Assembly (NCBI GenBank): GCA_963771295.1
Contig: CAVYTB010000008.1
Span: forward strand, 434,001-498,000
Direction of reading: 5' to 3'
From: Acidiferrum sp963771295
Lineage (GTDB): Bacteria > Acidobacteriota > Terriglobia > Acidiferrales > UBA7541
Length of the DNA: 64,000 nucleotides
Made by a program: the position numbers and the translations under genes. Shown here in pieces: positions 60,021 through 64,000 of this stretch. Below the pieces are notes generated by a model that made no database searches, had not been told where the DNA came from, and saw nothing but the letters and a program-made list of their open reading frames with translations. Each line of letters starts with the position of its first letter. Position 1 is the first letter of the stretch.

Positions 60021-61367
60021 ATGAGTACGGCTATCGATTCCTCCTCTTTATTTTCTCGCAATCTTCGCAAGCAATATCCCGTAGCTGTCCGCGGCGAAGG
60101 CAGTTGGATCATCGACTCCGAGAGCCGCCGCTATCTTGACGCTTCCGGCCAGGCTGCGGTCGTCAGTATTGGCCACGGCGTGCCCGAAATTGGCCGCGCC
60201 ATGGCCGAGCAATCCAATCGCATCGCCTTTGCTCACACTTCGCAATTCCATTCCGAGCCCGCCGAAAGATTGGCCGCGCGCGTCTTGGCCATCGCGCCTC
60301 TCAATTTCCACCATGGCGGTCGCGTCTATTTCACATCGGGCGGTTCCGAGGCCACGGAAACCGCAATCAAGCTGGTCCGCCAGTATTTTCTGGAAACCAA
60401 GCAGCCTTCGCGCTTCCGCATCGTTTCTCGTAAGCAGAGCTACCACGGCAGCACGCTCGGCGCTATGTCTGTCAGCGGCAACGTCGGCCGCCGCGCCCCC
60501 TACGCTCCGATGATCCCGGAGTGGGGCCACGTCGCGCCTTGCTTCTGTTACCACTGTCCCTTTGACAAAACTTATCCGGAGTGCAACCTGGCCTGCGCCG
60601 ATGATCTCGACGCTTTCCTCCGGGCGAATGATTCATCCACCGTTGCCGCGTTTATTTTCGAACCGGTAGTCGGTGCGACTCTTGGCGCCGTTCCTGCCGT
60701 CGATGGTTACACTGCTCGTATCGCTGAAATCTGCCGCAAGCACGGCATCCTCCTTGTCGCCGACGAAGTGATGACCGGCATGGGCCGTACGGGCAAGCCG
60801 TTTGCCAGCCTGCACTGGGGCCTCGAGCCCGACATTATTCTCACCGGGAAGGGAATCGCCAGTGGTTACGCCCCTCTGGGCGCCGTGCTGGTCGCTCCGC
60901 ACGTCGCGGAAGCCTACGAAAAAGGCACCGCCGCTTTCATGCATGGCTTCACATATCAGTCTCATCCGGTGGCCACCGCCGCAGGCAACGCCGTGTTTGA
61001 TTATCTGGAAGCCCACAAGCTCTTCGACCGCGTCACTCCCGCCGGCGAAACGCTTCGTAAGGCGCTCTCCGCTCTGGAAAATCATTCCCATGTTGGGCAG
61101 GTTCGCGGACTCGGCCTGCTGCAAGGCGTGGAATTCGTGAAAAACAAAGCCACGCGCGAGCCTTTCCCGAAAGAAGCCGGCATCGCCGAGAAAATCCGCC
61201 GGGCTGCTTTGGAGAAAAACGTTCTCACGTACCCTTCGCAAGGCACCGTCGACGGCACTCGCGGCGATCATGTTCTGCTCGCCCCGCCCTTCATCATCAC
61301 TTCGCAGGAATGCCAATTGATTGCCGATGCGCTACAATTCGCCGTCGGCAAAGTTTTTTCATCCTGA
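60021..61367 (+). CDS. Class III PLP-dependent aminotransferase
   Basis: Transfers an amino group from an omega- or alpha-amino substrate to a keto acid. PLP-binding residues: FTSGGSEATETAIKL (105-119), D248 in ADEVMTGMGRTG, and the Schiff-base lysine K277 in ILTGKGIASGYAPLG. A Cys-rich segment at 174-192 (CFCYHCP, YPECNLACA) is common in one subgroup annotated only as aspartate-aminotransferase-family. 448 residues. ATG 60021. Substrate unknown. Confidence 0.93.
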   Translation: MSTAIDSSSLFSRNLRKQYPVAVRGEGSWIIDSESRRYLDASGQAAVVSIGHGVPEIGRAMAEQSNRIAFAHTSQFHSEPAERLAARVLAIAPLNFHHGGRVYFTSGGSEATETAIKLVRQYFLETKQPSRFRIVSRKQSYHGSTLGAMSVSGNVGRRAPYAPMIPEWGHVAPCFCYHCPFDKTYPECNLACADDLDAFLRANDSSTVAAFIFEPVVGATLGAVPAVDGYTARIAEICRKHGILLVADEVMTGMGRTGKPFASLHWGLEPDIILTGKGIASGYAPLGAVLVAPHVAEAYEKGTAAFMHGFTYQSHPVATAAGNAVFDYLEAHKLFDRVTPAGETLRKALSALENHSHVGQVRGLGLLQGVEFVKNKATREPFPKEAGIAEKIRRAALEKNVLTYPSQGTVDGTRGDHVLLAPPFIITSQECQLIADALQFAVGKVFSS

Positions 61368-61398
61368 TAGGCTATTCTCTTTCCGGGAGATTTTATTC

Positions 61399-62592
61399 AT
61401 GCGCCGAATTACGTCCTTATTCCTATTGTGCGTGGCTCTCTGTTTGCACTTCACAATCGTTTCCGCTGCTCAGGAAAAAACTTCCGCGAAACCTCGTGCA
61501 CGTGATCTCGGCGTTCCTTTTGACGGCACCCCCGGACCGCTCAACGCCATCACCGACGTGCCCGGCGTTGCTGTCGGACACACCACGCTGATCTCTGGTG
61601 ACGGCAAGCTTGTTATCGGCAAAGGCCCCGTCCGCACCGGCGTCACCGCGATTCTTCCTCGTGGCAAAGACACCATGATGGATCCCGTTTTCGCCGGTTG
61701 GTTCGCACAAAATGGCAATGGCGAAATGACCGGCACCACCTGGATCGAAGAATCAGGCTTTCTCGAAGGTCCGGTAATGATCACCAACACGCATAGCGTC
61801 GGCGTCGTGCGCGACGCCGTGATTCAGTGGCGCGTCACTCACGGCCAGCCCGACGCCAGCGGCTACTGGTGGTCCCTGCCCGTTGTTGCCGAAACGTGGG
61901 ACGGATGGCTTAACGACATCAACGGTTTCCACGTGAAGCCCGAGCACGCTTTTCACGCCATCGATTCCGCGCATTCTGGGCCGGTCGAGGAGGGCAACGT
62001 TGGCGGCGGCACGGGGATGGTCTGCAACGGTTTCAAGGGCGGCATCGGCACGTCTTCGCGCGTGCTTCCTGCCAAGGACGGGGGCTACATTATCGGCGTG
62101 CTGGTACAGTGCAACTACGGCTCGCGACAGAATTTCCGCGTTGCTGGAATTCCCGTTGGCCGCGAAATCAAATCGGAAGATCCATACGCCTACCAGCCTT
62201 CGGCGATCTCCGAGCAAGGCTCCATCATCATTGTGGTTGCCACTAACGCGCCGCTTCTTCCCACGCAGCTCAAGCGCCTTGCACACCGCGCCACGTTGGG
62301 CATCGGCCGCGACGGCAGCATTTCCGGTAACGGTTCCGGGGACATCTTCATTGCTTTCTCCACGGCGAATTCCGGAGCTTCTTCCGCCACCAAGCCTGTC
62401 GACGTCAAAATGGTTCCCAATGATTCGCTCGATCCCGTTTTTGCCGCCACCGTCGAAGCCACTGAGGAAGCCGTCATTAACGCGATGATTGCCGCAGAAT
62501 CCATGACCGGCATCGATGGTCATCACGTCACCGCGCTGCCTCACGATCAGCTCAAGACAGTCCTGAAAAAATACAATCGCCTCAACCAATAA
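61399..62592 (+). CDS. Secreted P1-family aminopeptidase (DmpA-like)
   Basis: ATG 61399 has GGGAG upstream and opens a signal peptide (MRRITSLFLLCVALCLHFTI to SAAQ). DmpA enzymes are Ntn-type hydrolases that cut themselves and release N-terminal amino acids, some acting as D-aminopeptidases or esterases. The conserved regions are ITDVPGVAVGHTTLISGDGK, GGGTGMVCNGFKGGIGTSSR, and the self-cleavage site at G274|S275 in EQGSIIIVVATNAPLLP, with SGNGSGDIFIAFST after it. 397 residues. It begins 31 bases after the aminotransferase stop, so the two are likely co-transcribed. Confidence 0.93.
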   Translation: MRRITSLFLLCVALCLHFTIVSAAQEKTSAKPRARDLGVPFDGTPGPLNAITDVPGVAVGHTTLISGDGKLVIGKGPVRTGVTAILPRGKDTMMDPVFAGWFAQNGNGEMTGTTWIEESGFLEGPVMITNTHSVGVVRDAVIQWRVTHGQPDASGYWWSLPVVAETWDGWLNDINGFHVKPEHAFHAIDSAHSGPVEEGNVGGGTGMVCNGFKGGIGTSSRVLPAKDGGYIIGVLVQCNYGSRQNFRVAGIPVGREIKSEDPYAYQPSAISEQGSIIIVVATNAPLLPTQLKRLAHRATLGIGRDGSISGNGSGDIFIAFSTANSGASSATKPVDVKMVPNDSLDPVFAATVEATEEAVINAMIAAESMTGIDGHHVTALPHDQLKTVLKKYNRLNQ

Positions 62593-62803
62593 AAAATAAG
62601 AAATCCTCGGCAATGTCGCGAGTAGCCTCGAACTGTCAGGTTCTTCGTCTTAAATGTAGCGCTGGTCTTTTATGCCAGCCGGTTTCCGCAGGCCTCAACA
62701 GTCGGCACAACGGGCTGCATTTGTCATGAGGGCATCCGACGAGGATGCCCGAAGAAACTCACGCAATGAAACGACCCTGCTCAGCGCACGCTATACTTGT
62801 CGA
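62593..62803. other. Spacer with two short hairpins, no gene
   Basis: GCTGG (62661) pairs with CCAGC (62675) after a TGTAGC sequence, and GGGCATCC (62730-62737) pairs perfectly with GGATGCCC (62743-62750) around GACGA. Neither has a T-run, so they are not typical terminators. Confidence 0.45.
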
Positions 62804-64000
62804 GTGACCCTTTCACGTGTCCGATCGTTGTCCTGTCTCACATTCATCTTGCTTATTTGTCTGATTGCTTGCTCCACGCCGCGACCGCCCAGCTTTGCGA
62901 TAACTCATGTCACGGTAATCGACGTCACCGGCGCGCCTCCACAATCCGATTCCACGGTCGTCATCGCTGATTCGCACATCACCGCCGTCGGCCCATCCTC
63001 GTCGCTTCACATCCCTCTCGGTGCCAAGGTCATCGACGCTTCGGGTAAATTTCTTATTCCAGGGCTCGCCGATATGCACGTCCACCTCACCGGTGCGGGA
63101 GAACCCGTTGGCAGTCGCGAATTCATTCTTCCGCTGCTCATTGCCAATGGCGTCACCACCGTGCGCGACATGGGCGGCAGCGTCGTTCTTCTGAAGCAGT
63201 TGCGTCAGGAGATTTCTTCCGGCGATCGCATCGGCCCGCAGATATTTTTCACCGGTCCTTATCTCGATGGCGACCCGCCGTATTTCCAGCCATCCATCGT
63301 AGTCCGCAATGAACAAGACGCTGCCGCCGCGGTGCAACAGTTAAAATCCGACGGCGTCGACTTCATCAAGGTGCAATCCCGCCTGCAGCCTGACGCGTAC
63401 TTCGCCATCGCTGAAGCCTCTCGCCGCGCTGGCATGCGCTATGTTGGGCATGTTCCAGACGCCATTTCCGCCCGCGCCGCCTCTGAAGCGGGCCAAGCCA
63501 GCATCGAGCATCTCACTGGCGTGCTGCTTGCCTGCTCCACCCGAGAAGACGAGCTGCGCCGCCGCCAACTTGCCGCTCCGTCTCCTTACGGTTCCGTAAA
63601 TCAATCGCTCGAGCGTCTACGCGCCTGGCAGCAGGATCTTCTGGATTCGTATTCCGATAAAAAAGCCGCGAAGTTATTTCAGACCTTTGTCGCCAATCAT
63701 ACCTGGCAAGTGCCCACGTTTCCGTTGCTGATCCATCTCGCTTATCTGACCGCGGAGACCGATCTAGCCAGCGATTCCCGCATGAAATACGTCCCCGCCA
63801 GCGTGCGCAAGAATTGGGACGCGGGTCGCCTCGAAAACCTGGCCAACCAGGGAGCCGCGGAATTTCAGATGCGAAGGGAACTCGTGAAGCGTTCTCTTTC
63901 TGTGTTCAAACAGATGTACGCGGCTGGCGTTCCCGTCATGGCGGGCACGGACACCACCGCGCCAAATGTTTTTCCCGGCTTTGCCTTGCATGAGGATCTG
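62804..64000 (+). CDS. Amidohydrolase-family lipoprotein, 3' end cut by the window edge
   Basis: GTG 62804 opens a frame of 399 codons that is still open at the window end. Lipoprotein signal with lipobox LIAC and Cys at residue 23. Then an amidohydrolase domain: GKFLIPGLADMHVHLTG with the HxH metal pair, ANGVTTVRDMGG, a lysine in DFIKVQSRLQ that could be the carboxylated bridging ligand, GHVPDA and SIEHLTG (two His), and MAGTDTTAPN with the last Asp. It resembles the imidazolonepropionase/prolidase-like group common in secreted Acidobacteria proteins. No strong ribosome site precedes the GTG, so the exact start is less sure. Confidence 0.85.
   Translation, partial: MTLSRVRSLSCLTFILLICLIACSTPRPPSFAITHVTVIDVTGAPPQSDSTVVIADSHITAVGPSSSLHIPLGAKVIDASGKFLIPGLADMHVHLTGAGEPVGSREFILPLLIANGVTTVRDMGGSVVLLKQLRQEISSGDRIGPQIFFTGPYLDGDPPYFQPSIVVRNEQDAAAAVQQLKSDGVDFIKVQSRLQPDAYFAIAEASRRAGMRYVGHVPDAISARAASEAGQASIEHLTGVLLACSTREDELRRRQLAAPSPYGSVNQSLERLRAWQQDLLDSYSDKKAAKLFQTFVANHTWQVPTFPLLIHLAYLTAETDLASDSRMKYVPASVRKNWDAGRLENLANQGAAEFQMRRELVKRSLSVFKQMYAAGVPVMAGTDTTAPNVFPGFALHEDL

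Overview
This window looks like chromosomal DNA of an acidobacterium (Acidobacteriota), although no 16S gene is present to prove it. The pointers are a large MacB/FtsX-type permease of the ADOP class (duplicated orphan permeases typical of Acidobacteria), a PEP-CTERM protein, transmembrane PknB-type and CsgG-like genes, a PilX-type pilus gene of almost 1000 residues, many secreted peptidases, and moderately high GC. I see no tRNA, rRNA, CRISPR array, insertion sequence or phage gene. The genus is not established.

Layout. Positions 1-10000 carry the end of asnA, a Ser/Thr kidney-unrelated signalling gene pair (PknB-type kinase and CsgG/FlgT-like protein), a TAXI-type periplasmic receptor fused to a membrane tail, an ADOP permease, a small membrane-anchored protein and a PEP-CTERM protein. 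Positions 10230-14850 are the rplM-rpsI-rpsB-tsf-pyrH-frr cluster. Two secreted proteins follow on opposite strands: a DUF3857/transglutaminase-like protein and an M28 peptidase. Positions 18779-40937 hold one continuous + strand block in which the str, S10, spc and alpha operons are joined: rpsL-rpsG-fusA-tuf-rpsJ through rplQ, with secY, adk, map, infA, rpmJ and rpoA. It starts at a near-consensus promoter with a leader of about 370 nt and ends at a strong terminator.

After it come a small gene broken by an in-frame TAG between two copies of a 33-bp repeat, a Tat-exported amidase, an LssY_C-domain protein, a three-gene osmoprotectant ABC transporter, a UBP-type zinc-finger protein and a four-gene minor-pseudopilin operon (GspH/FimT, PilV-, PilW- and PilX-like). 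The last 10 kb are a peptide and amino-acid catabolic neighbourhood: S9 peptidase, APC permease and M61 peptidase on the minus strand; class III aminotransferase, P1/DmpA aminopeptidase and a truncated amidohydrolase lipoprotein on the plus strand.

The most unusual signal is a family of heptanucleotide repeats (unit about AGTTWTM) in the spacers of the ribosomal block. I count eleven loci. In most, a run of units just after one gene's stop codon is followed by a run of reverse-complement units before the next gene, so each would form a long AU-rich hairpin in the mRNA. A second point is an unrecognised basic, CxxC-containing protein gene between rplB and rpsS, where S10 operons normally have none. 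A third is a TAXI receptor whose C-terminal tail has the TM-pore loop-TM look of an ion channel without a recognisable selectivity filter.
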